Origin: Peterkaempfera podocarpi | GTDB lineage: Bacteria > Actinomycetota > Actinomycetes > Streptomycetales > Streptomycetaceae | Length of the DNA stretch: 64,000 nucleotides | NCBI RefSeq assembly: GCF_042466665.1 | Contig: NZ_CP162102.1 | Coordinates: forward strand, 434,001 to 498,000 | Reading direction: 5' to 3' | Part shown: positions 1-8,469 of the stretch, in pieces | How the letters are laid out: every line of letters begins with the position of its first letter | Position numbering within the stretch: position 1 is the stretch's first letter | Program-made: the position numbers and the translations under genes | The notes under the pieces: model-generated | The model's database searches: none | Told to the model about the DNA's origin: nothing | What the model saw: only the letters and a program-made list of their open reading frames with translations

Positions 1-498
1 CAGTGAGCCGAAGGCCACGCCGAGCGCCCCGTAGGTCATGGCGGCGCAGAAGAGTGCGGCGGCGAGGAGGAGGGGACGGCGGGGTGCGAAGGAGAGGCAG
101 ATGAGAGCGGTGGCGTAGGCGGCGACGGCGGCGGAGGCGAGGACCAGTGAGGCGATCTTCGCCAGGATGAGGTGGACCCGGGGATAGCCGGCGAGGGCCA
201 GCCGGCGGTCGAAGCCGCCGCCGCTGAAGGTGGCCGCGAACATCATGAACCCGACGATCAGGGTGACGGCGTTCAGAGCGCCGGTGATCTCGGTGAGCTC
301 GTTGCCGCGGGGGGACAGGACCTGCCCGGTGGCGCGCAGCTGGATGCGGGCCGGGGTGTTGGGGATCGACAGATAGGCGAGCGAGATCCACAGGGGGATG
401 AACAGGGCGACCAGCAGCATGGCGAAGCGGTTGCGGACATGCTCGGTCAGCGCGTAGCGGGTGGCGGTCGTGAACAGGAGCAGATGATGCCGCCTCAT
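1..498 (-). CDS. ABC-2 type transporter permease, partial (C-terminus beyond window)
   Basis: About 166 N-terminal residues are visible, reading off the left edge without a stop. The start ATG at 498 overlaps the TGA of the ATPase gene by four bases (ATGA), so the two are translationally coupled. After a short basic N-terminus come a hydrophobic helix, an extracytoplasmic loop that includes the stretch LSPRGNELTEITG, then further hydrophobic segments separated by a basic loop (FDRRLALAGYPRVH). This is the usual layout of ABC-2 membrane subunits. With its ATPase it probably forms an exporter. The substrate cannot be read from the sequence. Confidence 0.75.
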   Translation of the reverse strand, partial: MRRHHLLLFTTATRYALTEHVRNRFAMLLVALFIPLWISLAYLSIPNTPARIQLRATGQVLSPRGNELTEITGALNAVTLIVGFMMFAATFSGGGFDRRLALAGYPRVHLILAKIASLVLASAAVAAYATALICLSFAPRRPLLLAAALFCAAMTYGALGVAFGSL

Positions 499-1100
499 GC
501 CGCCGCCTGTGCCCCGGGGTGCAGTACGCCGTCCTTGAGGCGCCACAGCTGGTCCAGTCGGTTGGTGTCATAGGCGAGGTGGGCGACCACCAGGACGGAC
601 CGGCCGGCGTCGCGCACCTGGTCGGCGAGGTCCCAGAAGCGCAGATAGGTGTCCCAGTCGAAGCCCTGGTAGGGCTCGTCCAGCAGCAGCACCTGCGGGT
701 CGTGCATCAGGGCCAGGGTGAGGTTGAGTTTCTGTCGGGTCCCGCCGCTGAGCGAACCGGCCCGCTCGTCGGCGTACTCGGTGAAGCGCAGCGCCTCCAT
801 GACCTCCTCGGCCCGGCGGAGGTCCGCGAGGGCGAAGGCGATCCGGAAGAACTCCAGATGCTGACGCACGGTCAGGGCGTCGTTGAGGACGACCTGCTGG
901 GGGCAGTACCCGAACCTGCCGTGGTGGCGGACGGTGCCGCGGTCGGGGCGCAGTTCGCCGGAGAGGATCCTGAGCAGGGTCGTCTTGCCGGCACCGTTCT
1001 CCCCGACGATGCCGGCCAGCACTCCGGGGGGCAGTTCCAGGTCGACACCGCGCAGGACCCGGCGCTGGCGATAGGCGTGATGCACTCCCGACACCTCCAT
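495..1100 (-). CDS. ABC transporter ATP-binding protein
   Basis: A 201-residue ABC ATPase with Walker A GENGAGKTT, signature LSGGTRQK, Walker B VLLLDEP and a switch His in VVAHLAYD. The start chosen is ATG at 1100 because GGGAGGGTGCG precedes it and the protein then begins at the usual first beta strand; the open frame continues upstream to 1211 without support. It is the first gene of a two-gene unit with the ABC-2 permease. The short length and single domain fit drug/antibiotic-type exporters of the ABC-2 class. The cargo is unknown. The neighbouring ribosome-protection gene makes an antibiotic link possible, but nothing proves it. Confidence 0.88.
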   Translation of the reverse strand: MEVSGVHHAYRQRRVLRGVDLELPPGVLAGIVGENGAGKTTLLRILSGELRPDRGTVRHHGRFGYCPQQVVLNDALTVRQHLEFFRIAFALADLRRAEEVMEALRFTEYADERAGSLSGGTRQKLNLTLALMHDPQVLLLDEPYQGFDWDTYLRFWDLADQVRDAGRSVLVVAHLAYDTNRLDQLWRLKDGVLHPGAQAAA

Positions 1101-1338
1101 CGCACCCTCCCTCTCCCTGTCGGCGGCCGCACGGGTCATGTTGCAGGCGGGCCGCCGCGGGTGAACGGCGCCGCCGTGGGGCGGGAGCGGGGGTTCACCC
1201 GCACAGCCCACCGGGGGCTGCGTCCCCGGCGCGGTCCCGAGGAGGTCGCTGCGCGCCGCGATCCGGCCCAGCCTGCGGTCGGGGGCGGCACGGGGCCCGA
1301 CCGTCCTCGGGGGCCGGTACGCGCAGGGCCCTGGGGGC

Positions 1339-1386
1339 GGACCGTCCGTCGGGGCGTGGCAATGGCCCCGCCCCGACGAACGGTCC
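1339..1386 (-). terminator. Rho-independent-like hairpin after the otr(A)-type gene
   Basis: An 18-base stem (1339-1356 against 1369-1386) with one mismatch and a 12-base loop lies just downstream of the stop of the resistance gene at 1395. There is no long U tract, as is common in streptomycetes. Confidence 0.6.
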
Positions 1387-1394
1387 CCCCGGCC

Positions 1395-3356
1395 TCAGCG
1401 GGTCGGCCCGGAGGGCGGCGGTCCGCCGATCGGACGGTCCCCGCACAGCCGGGACCACCACACTCCCTCGCCCCTCGACAGACCGGGCAGCAGACGCTCG
1501 GCCTCGGGCAGCTTGACGGCCGGGATCTCGCCGGCCAGCAGCCAGCCGGTCGTCCCCCCGGAGGTCCGGGTGATCTCCGCGCCCAGCGCGCCGAGGCACT
1601 GGGTGACGGGGGCCAGCACATCCAGGGGGATCTCCAGCTCATAGGCGTGGTAGGGCTCGTAGACCTGGGTGCCGGCCCGGCGCAGCGCCTCGGTCAGGAC
1701 CAGCGGGGTGAGGCCGCGGAAGTCCCCGGCCGTACTCGCCGGCCCGAGGAAGCCCGAGCGGACCAGGGTGACGACGCAGTCGGTCACCGCCCAGCCGTGC
1801 GGTCCGTGGCGGAGCGCGGAGTGCACGGTCTCCTCGATGGCGCGATGGAAGGCGTGCGGCAGCGCGCCCAGCTCGGTCTCATAGCGGAAGAGGGCCCCGG
1901 TGCCGCGGGCCGCGGGCTCGACCCGCAGTCCGATGGTTGCCCAGAAGCCGCCCTCGCTCGGCCCGCCGCGGCCCATCTCCGCGCACGCCTCGCCGACTCC
2001 CGTCGGCCGCTCCGTGCAGACGATCCGGCTGGGTTCAAAGACGGCCTCGATGCCGAAGTCCTGTTCGAGGGTCGCCGCGATGATCTGCTTCTGGATCTCG
2101 CCGTAGAGCAGCACCGAGGTCGCGCCGCCGGGCTCCGTGCAGGCGTGGATGAGCGGGTCCTGTTCGGCAAGGGAACACAGGGCGGCGTACAGCCGGGCCG
2201 CGGGGCCGGTCCCGGTCTCCCGCGGCCGGACCACGGTCCGCAGTGTGGGGGGCGCGAAGTGCGGCGGTCGGCCCTTGTCGCCGGGGTCCGCGGCACCGCC
2301 GAGCCGGTCCCCCACGCGGATCCCGGGCAGCCCCCGGATCCTGGCGATGTTGCCCTCCGTCAGGCGGCCGCCGGTGCGGGCTCCGGCCTGCCCCACGACC
2401 TCCAGGCCGGTGATCTGACCCGTGTACTCCTCGGGCGTGCCGTCCGGCCCGCGGCGGTGCAGGGTCACCCGCTGGCGCAGGGCCAGCGTGCCGGAGAACA
2501 GCCGGAGGTAGGCACTCTTGGCTCCGGAGGGCCCACGCTCGACGGCGAACACGGTGCCGCGCGCCGGCTGGTCGGCCGGAGGGGATCCGTCGGCGGTGCA
2601 GGCAGCCGGGAGCAGCGCGGTGATCCCCTCGATGAGCGGCCCGACGCCCTGCCCGCCGAGGGCCGAGCCGAAGTACACCGGGTGCACCAGACCCTGCGCG
2701 GTGCGGTCGGCGAGCAACTCCATCAGCTTGCCGGGCGAGGGGGTCCAGCCCTCCAGGAGGCGGGTGAGCAGGGTGTCGTCGGTCTCGGCGAGGACCTCGG
2801 CCGCCCGGGTGCGGAAGGCGGGGTCGTCCAGCGGTTCCGGGTACGCCAGGGCCGAGGTGGTGCCGAGGTCCTGCATCAGGGTCATGGGGACGATGTGCGG
2901 TGCGAGATGCCGTCTGATCTCCGCCAGGACCCGGTCGCGGGAGGCACCCGCCCGGTCGATCTTGTTGACGAAGATCAGGGTGGGCAGGCGCAGCTCGCGC
3001 AGGGTCCGCATCAGGATGCGGGTCTGCGCCTGGACACCCTCCACCGCGGAGAGGACCAGGATCGCGCCGTCCAGCACGCCGAGGGCGCGCTCGACCTCGG
3101 CGATGAAGTCGGAGTGCCCGGGCGTGTCGATCAGATTGACCTGTACGGGGCCGACGCGGAAGGAGGCCACCGCCGAGCGGACGGTGATGCCGCGCTGCCG
3201 CTCGATGGCACCTGTGTCGGTCTGGGTGCTGCCGGCGTCGACGCTGCCGAGTCGGTCGATGACGCCGGTGTCGAAGAGCAGGCGCTCGGTGAGACTGGTC
3301 TTACCTGCGTCGACGTGCGCGAGAATGCCGATGTTCAGGGTGTGCTGAGGGTGCAT
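1395..3356 (-). CDS. otrA: Otr(A)/Tet(M)-family ribosomal protection GTPase (tetracycline resistance type)
   Basis: A 653-residue translation-factor GTPase. G1 is AHVDAGKTS near residue 15, G2 is RGITV, G3 is DTPGHSDF, and G4 is NKID. The C-terminal EF-G-like domains include the LYGEIQKQI and GLRVEP stretches typical of Tet(M)/Otr(A). Proteins of this family bind the ribosome like EF-G and release tetracyclines. The length matches (about 640-660). It is not housekeeping EF-G, which is longer and carries different effector regions. The start is ATG at 3356, just before MHPQHTLNIGILAHVD. Its first 56 bases lie inside an upstream ORF in another frame, so translational control is likely. The drug specificity of this copy is inferred from family only. 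Confidence 0.88.
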   Translation of the reverse strand: MHPQHTLNIGILAHVDAGKTSLTERLLFDTGVIDRLGSVDAGSTQTDTGAIERQRGITVRSAVASFRVGPVQVNLIDTPGHSDFIAEVERALGVLDGAILVLSAVEGVQAQTRILMRTLRELRLPTLIFVNKIDRAGASRDRVLAEIRRHLAPHIVPMTLMQDLGTTSALAYPEPLDDPAFRTRAAEVLAETDDTLLTRLLEGWTPSPGKLMELLADRTAQGLVHPVYFGSALGGQGVGPLIEGITALLPAACTADGSPPADQPARGTVFAVERGPSGAKSAYLRLFSGTLALRQRVTLHRRGPDGTPEEYTGQITGLEVVGQAGARTGGRLTEGNIARIRGLPGIRVGDRLGGAADPGDKGRPPHFAPPTLRTVVRPRETGTGPAARLYAALCSLAEQDPLIHACTEPGGATSVLLYGEIQKQIIAATLEQDFGIEAVFEPSRIVCTERPTGVGEACAEMGRGGPSEGGFWATIGLRVEPAARGTGALFRYETELGALPHAFHRAIEETVHSALRHGPHGWAVTDCVVTLVRSGFLGPASTAGDFRGLTPLVLTEALRRAGTQVYEPYHAYELEIPLDVLAPVTQCLGALGAEITRTSGGTTGWLLAGEIPAVKLPEAERLLPGLSRGEGVWWSRLCGDRPIGGPPPSGPTR

Positions 3357-3423
3357 GTGTGCCGAGGTCCTCGAGGTCCGTCGTCCGGTGGGGGCGCTGG
3401 GTCGTGTCGAGGAATCGGCGCAT
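3301..3423 (-). CDS. Upstream ORF (40-residue leader) overlapping the otr(A)-type start
   Basis: ATG at 3423 follows a strong ribosome site (CAGGAGCACCCG). The 40-codon frame begins MRRFLDTTQRPHRTT, is rich in Arg/His/Thr, and ends with TAA at 3301-3303. It runs across the resistance-gene start at 3356 in a different frame, overlapping it by 56 bases. The weaker ribosome site of the resistance gene lies inside this ORF. Such an arrangement suggests ribosome-mediated control: stalled or slowed ribosomes on the leader would change access to the downstream start. Leader peptides are known for several ribosome-targeting resistance genes. That this one is translated is inferred, not shown. Confidence 0.5.
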   Translation of the reverse strand: MRRFLDTTQRPHRTTDLEDLGTHAPSAHPEHRHSRARRRR

Positions 3424-3458
3424 CGGGTGCTCCTGCGGGTGGTCGGTGGGTCACGACC

Positions 3459-3488
3459 ATCCTGATCACGTAGGCGGACCGGGGGCAA
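3459..3488 (-). promoter_or_regulatory. Candidate promoter for the leader ORF and resistance gene
   Basis: On the minus strand, TTGCCC (3483-3488) and CAGGAT (3459-3464) are 18 bases apart, placing a start about 30 bases before the leader ATG. The match to the vegetative consensus is moderate. Confidence 0.35.
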
Positions 3489-3686
3489 CGGGTTTTCCGG
3501 CGCGCACCGCCCCCGCACCACTCACAGCGGGCGGGCGCGGGGTCGCGACCGTGGACCGATCAGCCGTCGTGAGCCGAGACATCCCCCCGCGGTGGCGCCG
3601 CCGGGGAGGATCCTCACCCCCGGTGACGCCACCGCCCGGACGCGGTTCCCGTCCGCACGGCCACGCAGTGCCGCCCGTCGGCCGGG

Positions 3687-5243
3687 TCAGCCGACGAGGT
3701 AGGCGCGGTAGACCGTCGTCGTGGCGCTGTCCCCGTGGGTGTCGAGGACGGTGGACCGCAGGGAGATCGGCCCGGAGTGCCCATTGGGCACCAGGGCCGT
3801 CCAGGAGCTCCCGGAGTGCTTGACCTTGACGGTGTGCCAGGTCTTGGCGCCGTCGAAGGAGGCCCACACCTTCACCGACCTGACCGCGTCCGAGGGATAG
3901 CCGACCAGGTGGTCCAGGGGCTTGGGGCGGTACAGCCGCAGGTTGACGCTTGTGGTGCTGCCCGGCGTCGCGCGGTTGGCCGCGCTCAGCTGCGTCGGGA
4001 CGAACTGGGTGTAGTAGAGCGGGATCTGGGTGCTCTTGGCCGGGTTGGCGTAGAAGTGCATGCTCAGCGTGGACGCGGAGGAGAGCATTCCGGCCGGGAA
4101 GTGGACGCCCGGCTGGTAACGCTTGGCGGTGAGGCTCAGCGAGTACCAGCCCGCGCCGGGGATCACGGGGTTGAAGGTGCCCGGACCGTTGCCGTAGGTC
4201 GTGAAGCTCTTCCTGCTGATCGTCCTGCCGCCCTTGCTCAGCACGACGGTTGTCCTCCCGGGGGCTGCGGAGTAGGTGACCGACGGGTCGAAGAACATGG
4301 CGTCCGGATCGACGTAGAGGCGGCGGCCGGAGCCCCAGGTGAAGGGCAGCTGGCCGCCCGGTCCCCAGGCGGAGCGGTTGAAGAGCACGTCGTAGGAGGC
4401 ACCCGCCGCGAAGGTCCGGGGGGCGTTGTAGCTGTAGTTGGCGGTACTCCGCTCGGCGGTCTGCCAGGACCCGGCCGACACATGCACGGTGAGGTTGTAC
4501 GGCAGCGTGTACGGGTCGCCGAAATCGATGAGGTCGTACTGGCAGGTGTCATGCCCCGACGTGGTGGCGAAGTCGACGGTGTTCTGGGTGTCGACGGTCG
4601 GGCCGCTGCGGGCCTGGACCCTGAGGTTCGCCAGCGAGGACCGGCGCACCACCGCGGCGAGCCCCTTCGGCAGGCCCCTCTTGTTCAGTCCGGCGACGAT
4701 GTACCGCTCGCCGGGGCCCTTGGCGCCCGGCCTGTTCCAGCTGGACACATAGGCGAACTGGAGCGCGGAGGAGGAGTTGGGGATCACATAGAGGTGGCCG
4801 GCCTCGGCCCAGGCGTCCACTGAACCCGCGCTGCCGGGCAGGCAGAGCCTGACGTCGTAGCGCTGCTCGAAGCCGGCCCCGGGGCTGTGGTCCAGGGAGA
4901 CCTTGACCCCGCGCCCCTGGCGGGCGTCGATGGTGGTCTTCGTACGGCCTGCCACGGTCACGATCGCGGCACCGAGGGTGTCGGTGTTGTCCTTGTAGTT
5001 CCAGACGTCCACCATCACTGCATAGCGGCCGGCAGGCAGGGAGTAGGCCTTGCCGCTGGTGAGCCAGTACGGCTCGTGGGTGGACAGGTTGACCACCTGC
5101 GGGTTGGTGGCGACCGCCTTGCCGTCGCGGCCCAGCGTGGTGATGGTGAGCGAGCCGCTCGCAGCCGAGGCCGGAGTGGCGCTGGAGAGGACGAGGGGGG
5201 CGAGAACCGCTGTCGCCCCCAGAATCGCTGATACACGTCGCAC
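3687..5243 (-). CDS. Secreted protein of unknown function, 518 residues
   Basis: A Sec-type signal peptide (MRRVSAILGATAVLAPLVL, then a TPASA-type cleavage site near residue 28) starts the protein. The mature part is beta-rich and Gly/Ser/Tyr rich, with no catalytic motif I recognise. Residues about 30-110 read like a carboxypeptidase-regulatory/beta-sandwich domain (LPAGRYAVMVDVWNYKDN). The C-terminal 100 residues (VKVWASFDGAKTWHTVKVKHSGSSWTA) resemble sandwich domains that end large secreted serine peptidases of streptomycetes, but no peptidase domain is present. The start at 5243 (GTG or ATG class) directly precedes the signal peptide. It stands alone, with about 490 non-coding bases upstream. 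The function is not assignable. Confidence 0.75.
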   Translation of the reverse strand: MRRVSAILGATAVLAPLVLSSATPASAASGSLTITTLGRDGKAVATNPQVVNLSTHEPYWLTSGKAYSLPAGRYAVMVDVWNYKDNTDTLGAAIVTVAGRTKTTIDARQGRGVKVSLDHSPGAGFEQRYDVRLCLPGSAGSVDAWAEAGHLYVIPNSSSALQFAYVSSWNRPGAKGPGERYIVAGLNKRGLPKGLAAVVRRSSLANLRVQARSGPTVDTQNTVDFATTSGHDTCQYDLIDFGDPYTLPYNLTVHVSAGSWQTAERSTANYSYNAPRTFAAGASYDVLFNRSAWGPGGQLPFTWGSGRRLYVDPDAMFFDPSVTYSAAPGRTTVVLSKGGRTISRKSFTTYGNGPGTFNPVIPGAGWYSLSLTAKRYQPGVHFPAGMLSSASTLSMHFYANPAKSTQIPLYYTQFVPTQLSAANRATPGSTTSVNLRLYRPKPLDHLVGYPSDAVRSVKVWASFDGAKTWHTVKVKHSGSSWTALVPNGHSGPISLRSTVLDTHGDSATTTVYRAYLVG

Positions 5244-5731
5244 GCAGGGACCCCCAGGCCGGAAACGACAAAGTGCTTGATCATACAGTGAAGATCCCCG
5301 CGCCAGAACGTGAAGATCCCGGCGGTGGGCGTCACTTGAGGGCTGCGAGCGCGCCCTCGACCGCCCGGACGCCGGCCGTCACCGGAGCCTGCCGATGCGG
5401 TCGGCAAGGGACGCTCGGCAGTCGGCGACGCTGTGGAGTCATCTGCTCACGAAATGTCATGGGCTGTGGTGCGCGGACCTCGTGGGCCGGCTTGTGGCGA
5501 CGGCCGAGCGGGAGGCGCACGGCAACGGCGGTGACATGCGGGGCAGCCGGTGCGGCGTTAGCCTCATGATGTAGGAGTCCACTCCTGTGGTACGCGGATC
5601 CGCCGCAACGTCGGCAGGACCCCTACGGGGACCCCGTCCGCGCGGCAGGAATGCGGTCGCGCTTCGCTGCCCGCTCCAGGCACCGGGTCTTCTCCGGCGG
5701 ATTCCCCACCTCCAGCGCAAAGGATGTGACC
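5244..5731. other. 488-base divergent intergenic region
   Basis: It separates two oppositely oriented secreted-protein genes and must hold both promoters. Short frames here lack convincing ribosome sites and codon character. I see no clear promoter match and no RNA element. Confidence 0.4.
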
Positions 5732-6097
5732 ATGCGTCGGAAGCTCACCCTCGCCATCGCGGGACCCGCCCTCACAGCCGCCCTCGCCCTGTCCCCGCTC
5801 GCGGCCGCACCGGCGAGCGCCGCGCCCGCCGCGCCCGCCAAGTCCGCCTCCGCGCAGGCCCCGGGCACATCCACGCTCAACCAGTCGCGGCCGGGGTACA
5901 ACCGCGGGTACCGGGACGGCTACCGGATCGGGTACAACGACGGCTTCAGGGACGGATGGAAGTTCTGCCGGTACTTCCCCCACCGGAACAACAGGTATTT
6001 CGGCGGCGGCGGCTCGGCGTACTGGCGCGGCTTCACCAACGGCTACCAGGACGGCTACGACCGGGGCTTCTACAAGGCGTCCCGCAGGTACTGCTGA
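5732..6097 (+). CDS. Small secreted protein with GYxxG tyrosine/glycine repeats
   Basis: A 121-residue protein. ATG at 5732 is preceded by AAAGGATGTGACC and begins an obvious signal peptide (MRRKLTLAIAGPALTAALAL, APASA cleavage region). The mature domain has four-residue periodic GY/GF steps in two blocks: residues about 52-73 (NRGYRDGYRIGYNDGFRDG) and about 92-115 (WRGFTNGYQDGYDRGFYK). Two Cys, one after the first block and one at the C-terminus, could pair. Such regularly spaced Gly-aromatic repeats suggest an extended or self-associating surface protein. No enzymatic motif is seen and the function is unknown. A hairpin terminator follows directly. Confidence 0.7.
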   Translation: MRRKLTLAIAGPALTAALALSPLAAAPASAAPAAPAKSASAQAPGTSTLNQSRPGYNRGYRDGYRIGYNDGFRDGWKFCRYFPHRNNRYFGGGGSAYWRGFTNGYQDGYDRGFYKASRRYC

Positions 6098-6137
6098 CGG
6101 CCCCGGGGCAGCGCCGCGATCCGGCGGCACCGCCCGC

Positions 6138-6169
6138 ACGGCGGGGAGAGACGCATCCCTCCCCGCCGT
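6138..6169. terminator. Bidirectional hairpin terminator
   Basis: A perfect 11-base stem (6138-6148 with 6159-6169) and 10-base loop sit between the convergent genes ending at 6097 and 6234. Confidence 0.7.
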
Positions 6170-6233
6170 ACGGCCGGTCGTCCACCGGCGCGGAGGCCGC
6201 CCTCGTGCCGGCTCCAGCGGTGCTCGACGCCGC

Positions 6234-6440
6234 TCACGCGGCCGTGTCGTGGCTCCAGATGTGGGTGCACGCGGGGCACTGCAGATGCACCACAGGCCCG
6301 GTGTTGCTCAGCAGATAGCGCCAGTGGTCCGGACACGCCCGGCCGGCCAGGCAGGCCTCGCAGTCGCGGTGGTCCCGGCAGTTGGGGCAGGGCACCCAGG
6401 CCCTGCGAGCGCGGTCGGCGTCGGGATCAAGCGGAAACAT
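6234..6440 (-). CDS. Small zinc-ribbon-like protein, 68 residues
   Basis: The frame from ATG 6440 encodes MFPLDPDADRARR followed by CPNC, CEAC, a further Cys and CPAC, with several His, which looks like one or two zinc-binding knuckles. It overlaps the 3' end of the upstream small gene by 14 bases, and both read on the minus strand, so they are probably co-translated. The longer open frame up to 6596 is a shadow of the upstream gene. Similar Cys-rich short proteins are common in actinomycetes without known role. The function is unknown. Confidence 0.6.
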   Translation of the reverse strand: MFPLDPDADRARRAWVPCPNCRDHRDCEACLAGRACPDHWRYLLSNTGPVVHLQCPACTHIWSHDTAA

Positions 6441-6678
6441 CGCCGCCACCGGGGTGCGCGGGCAGGACTCCGGCTGCCACCAGCTCGTCGTAGATCCGCT
6501 GCTGGTCCTCGTCGAGGTCCGAGTAGAGCATGCGGTACGCCTGCTCCTCCGCCTGCATGACCGCCACCGGATCCCAGTTGGGGCCGATCGCCTCAAGGAC
6601 GGCGGCGCGCCGCTGTGCCTCCTGGGCGGTCAGGTCGGTCTCGAAGGTGCGGAGGTCGGGAGTCTTGCGGTCTGCCAC
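6427..6678 (-). CDS. Small acidic hypothetical protein, 83 residues
   Basis: GTG at 6678 with GGAAG eight bases upstream starts MADRKTPDLRTFETDL. The rest is a helical, acidic protein (TAQEAQRRAAVLEAIGPNW, DLDEDQQRIYDELVAAGV) without membrane segments or metal motifs. It overlaps the following zinc-ribbon gene by 14 bases, making a two-gene unit downstream of glpK on the same strand. The role is unknown; a complex with the zinc-ribbon partner is a reasonable guess from the overlap. Confidence 0.6.
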   Translation of the reverse strand: MADRKTPDLRTFETDLTAQEAQRRAAVLEAIGPNWDPVAVMQAEEQAYRMLYSDLDEDQQRIYDELVAAGVLPAHPGGGDVSA

Positions 6679-6800
6679 GATGGAACTTCCGTATGTGCGA
6701 TGAAGCGGCTGTCCACCCTTCCTACCAAGGTGCGCAGCCGGGCGGAGCGCCCGGTGGGGAGAGATGCATCACGTCCCGGCGGGTTCCGGTGCCCGACCCG

Positions 6801-6860
6801 GTCATGGTGTGCCCGGCCCTGGTGTGCCCGGTCATGGTGTGCCCGGCCCTGGTGTGCGGG
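6801..6860. repeat. Tandem repeat, 2 x 30 bases (4 x 15)
   Basis: Two near-identical 30-base units (6801-6830 and 6831-6860) lie between glpK and the small gene at 6678. Each unit is made of two related 15-mers sharing the core TGGTGTGCCCG. It lies outside any supported gene. Confidence 0.8.
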
Positions 6861-6909
6861 GATCGGGGTGCCACGCGGCCCTCGGGCCGGGCCGGTGTCA
6901 TGCCCCGGG

Positions 6910-8424
6910 TCAGTCCCCCTCGGTCGGTCTGACCCAGCCGAGTGCCCGCTCGACGGCACGCTGCCAGTCCCCGTATGCGCTCTCCCGCGCCCCGGGGTCC
7001 ATGTCCGGCAGCCACTGGGCGGCGCGGTGCCAGTTGCGGCGCAGCCCTTCGAGGTCGGGCCAGTAACCGACGGTGAGCCCGGCCGCGTAGGCGGCTCCCA
7101 CCGAGACGGTCTCGGCGACCAGCGGACGCACCACCGGGACGTCGAGCACATCGGCCAGGAACTGCATGAGGAGGTTGTCGGCCGTCATACCGCCGTCGAC
7201 CTTGAGTTCCGCCAGCGGCATGTGGGTGTCGGCGTTCATCGCGTCGACCACTTCGCGGGTCTGCCAGCCCGTGGCCTCCAGGACCGCCCGGGCGAGATGC
7301 CCCTTGGTGATGTAGGAGGTGAGGCCCACGATCACGCCGCGTGCGTCGCTGCGCCAGCGCGGGGCGAAGAGCCCGGAGAAGGCGGGGACGATGTAGCAGC
7401 CGCCGTTGTCCTCGACGGTGCGTGCCAGCGTCTCGATCTCCGGCGCGCTGGTGATCAGTCCGAGCTGGTCGCGGAACCACTGGACCAGGGAGCCGGTCAC
7501 CGCGATCGGACCCTCCAGCGCATAGACGGCGGGTTCGTCGCCGACCTTGTAGCCGACGGTGGTGATCAGTCCGTGCCGGGATCTGATCAGGTCGGTGCCG
7601 GTGTTGAGGACCAGGAAGCTGCCGGTCCCATAGGTGCACTTCGCCTCGCCCGGCCCGAAGCAGGTCTGCCCGAAGAGCGCCGCCTGCTGGTCGCCCAGGG
7701 CGGCCCCGATCCGCACACCGGGCAGCACCGAACGGGCCTTGGCGTAGCAGGCCGCCGAGGGGCGGATCTGCGGCAGCATGGCCCGGGGGACCCCGAACAG
7801 CGCCAGCAGGTCGTCGTCCCAGTCGAGGCTGCGGATGTTCATCAGCATGGTGCGGCTGGCGTTGGTGACGTCCGTGATGTGCAGTCCGCCGTCGGGGCCG
7901 CCTGTGAGGTTCCAGATCAGCCAGCTCTCGATGGTGCCGAACAGCACGTCCCCGCGCTCCGCGCTCTCGTGCAGCCCCGGGACGTGGTCGAAGAGCCAGC
8001 GGATGCGGGGGGCGGTGAAGTACGTGCTCAGCGGCACGCCGCAGCGGTCGAGGAAGAAGTCCTCCCCGGTGGTGCGGGCCAGTTCCGCCAGCAGCGGGGC
8101 GGTGCGGGTGTCCTGCCAGACGATGGCCCTGCCTTTCGGGAGCCCGGTTCTGCGGTCCCAGAGGACGGTGGTCTCGCGCTGGTTGGCGATGCCGACCGCA
8201 GCGATCTGCTCGGCGTCGACGCCCGCTCCGGCGAGGGCCTGGGGGACGATCCGCTGGAGGTTGCGCCAGATCTCCAGGGCGTCGTGCTCGACCCAGCCGG
8301 GCCGGGGGAAGTACTGCTGGTGCTCGCGCTGGGCGACGGACACCAGCCGCCCGCTGTGGTCGAACAGGATGCATCGCGTGGACATGGTGCCCTGGTCGAC
8401 GGACATCACATAGCGTTCAACCAT
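6910..8424 (-). CDS. glpK: Glycerol kinase
   Basis: A 504-residue FGGY-family kinase phosphorylating glycerol to sn-glycerol 3-phosphate in the cytoplasm. It shows the N-terminal phosphate loop DQGTMSTRCILFD (residues about 10-22), GWVEHDALEIW, IANQRETTVLWDRRTG and WQDTRT. C-terminal features are LKVDGGMTADNLLMQFLADVL and AAYAAGLTVGYW, all diagnostic of GlpK. The length is normal. It lies 45 bases downstream of a GylR-type regulator on the same strand, so the pair is likely one transcript. The facilitator (glpF/gylC) and dehydrogenase (glpD/gylB) usually linked to gylR in Streptomyces are not here, so this may be a second, partial glycerol operon. Confidence 0.95.
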   Translation of the reverse strand: MVERYVMSVDQGTMSTRCILFDHSGRLVSVAQREHQQYFPRPGWVEHDALEIWRNLQRIVPQALAGAGVDAEQIAAVGIANQRETTVLWDRRTGLPKGRAIVWQDTRTAPLLAELARTTGEDFFLDRCGVPLSTYFTAPRIRWLFDHVPGLHESAERGDVLFGTIESWLIWNLTGGPDGGLHITDVTNASRTMLMNIRSLDWDDDLLALFGVPRAMLPQIRPSAACYAKARSVLPGVRIGAALGDQQAALFGQTCFGPGEAKCTYGTGSFLVLNTGTDLIRSRHGLITTVGYKVGDEPAVYALEGPIAVTGSLVQWFRDQLGLITSAPEIETLARTVEDNGGCYIVPAFSGLFAPRWRSDARGVIVGLTSYITKGHLARAVLEATGWQTREVVDAMNADTHMPLAELKVDGGMTADNLLMQFLADVLDVPVVRPLVAETVSVGAAYAAGLTVGYWPDLEGLRRNWHRAAQWLPDMDPGARESAYGDWQRAVERALGWVRPTEGD

Positions 8425-8469
8425 GAGCCGGCCTGCCTTGGGATCCGTTCTGTCTGGGGGGCACGGCGA

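Noticed and set aside
1395..3356. Housekeeping elongation factor G
   Set aside because: Length, effector-region wording and C-terminal motifs follow Otr(A)/Tet(M), and the gene is not beside rpsL/rpsG/tuf.
519..3473. Very long open frame (984 codons) opposite the ABC ATPase and otr(A)-type genes
   Set aside because: It is antisense to two genes with full family motifs; long antisense frames are expected at this GC content.
5332..5520. Short minus-strand frame ending AVEGALAALK
   Set aside because: No ribosome site, no recognisable family, and its span is the divergent promoter region.
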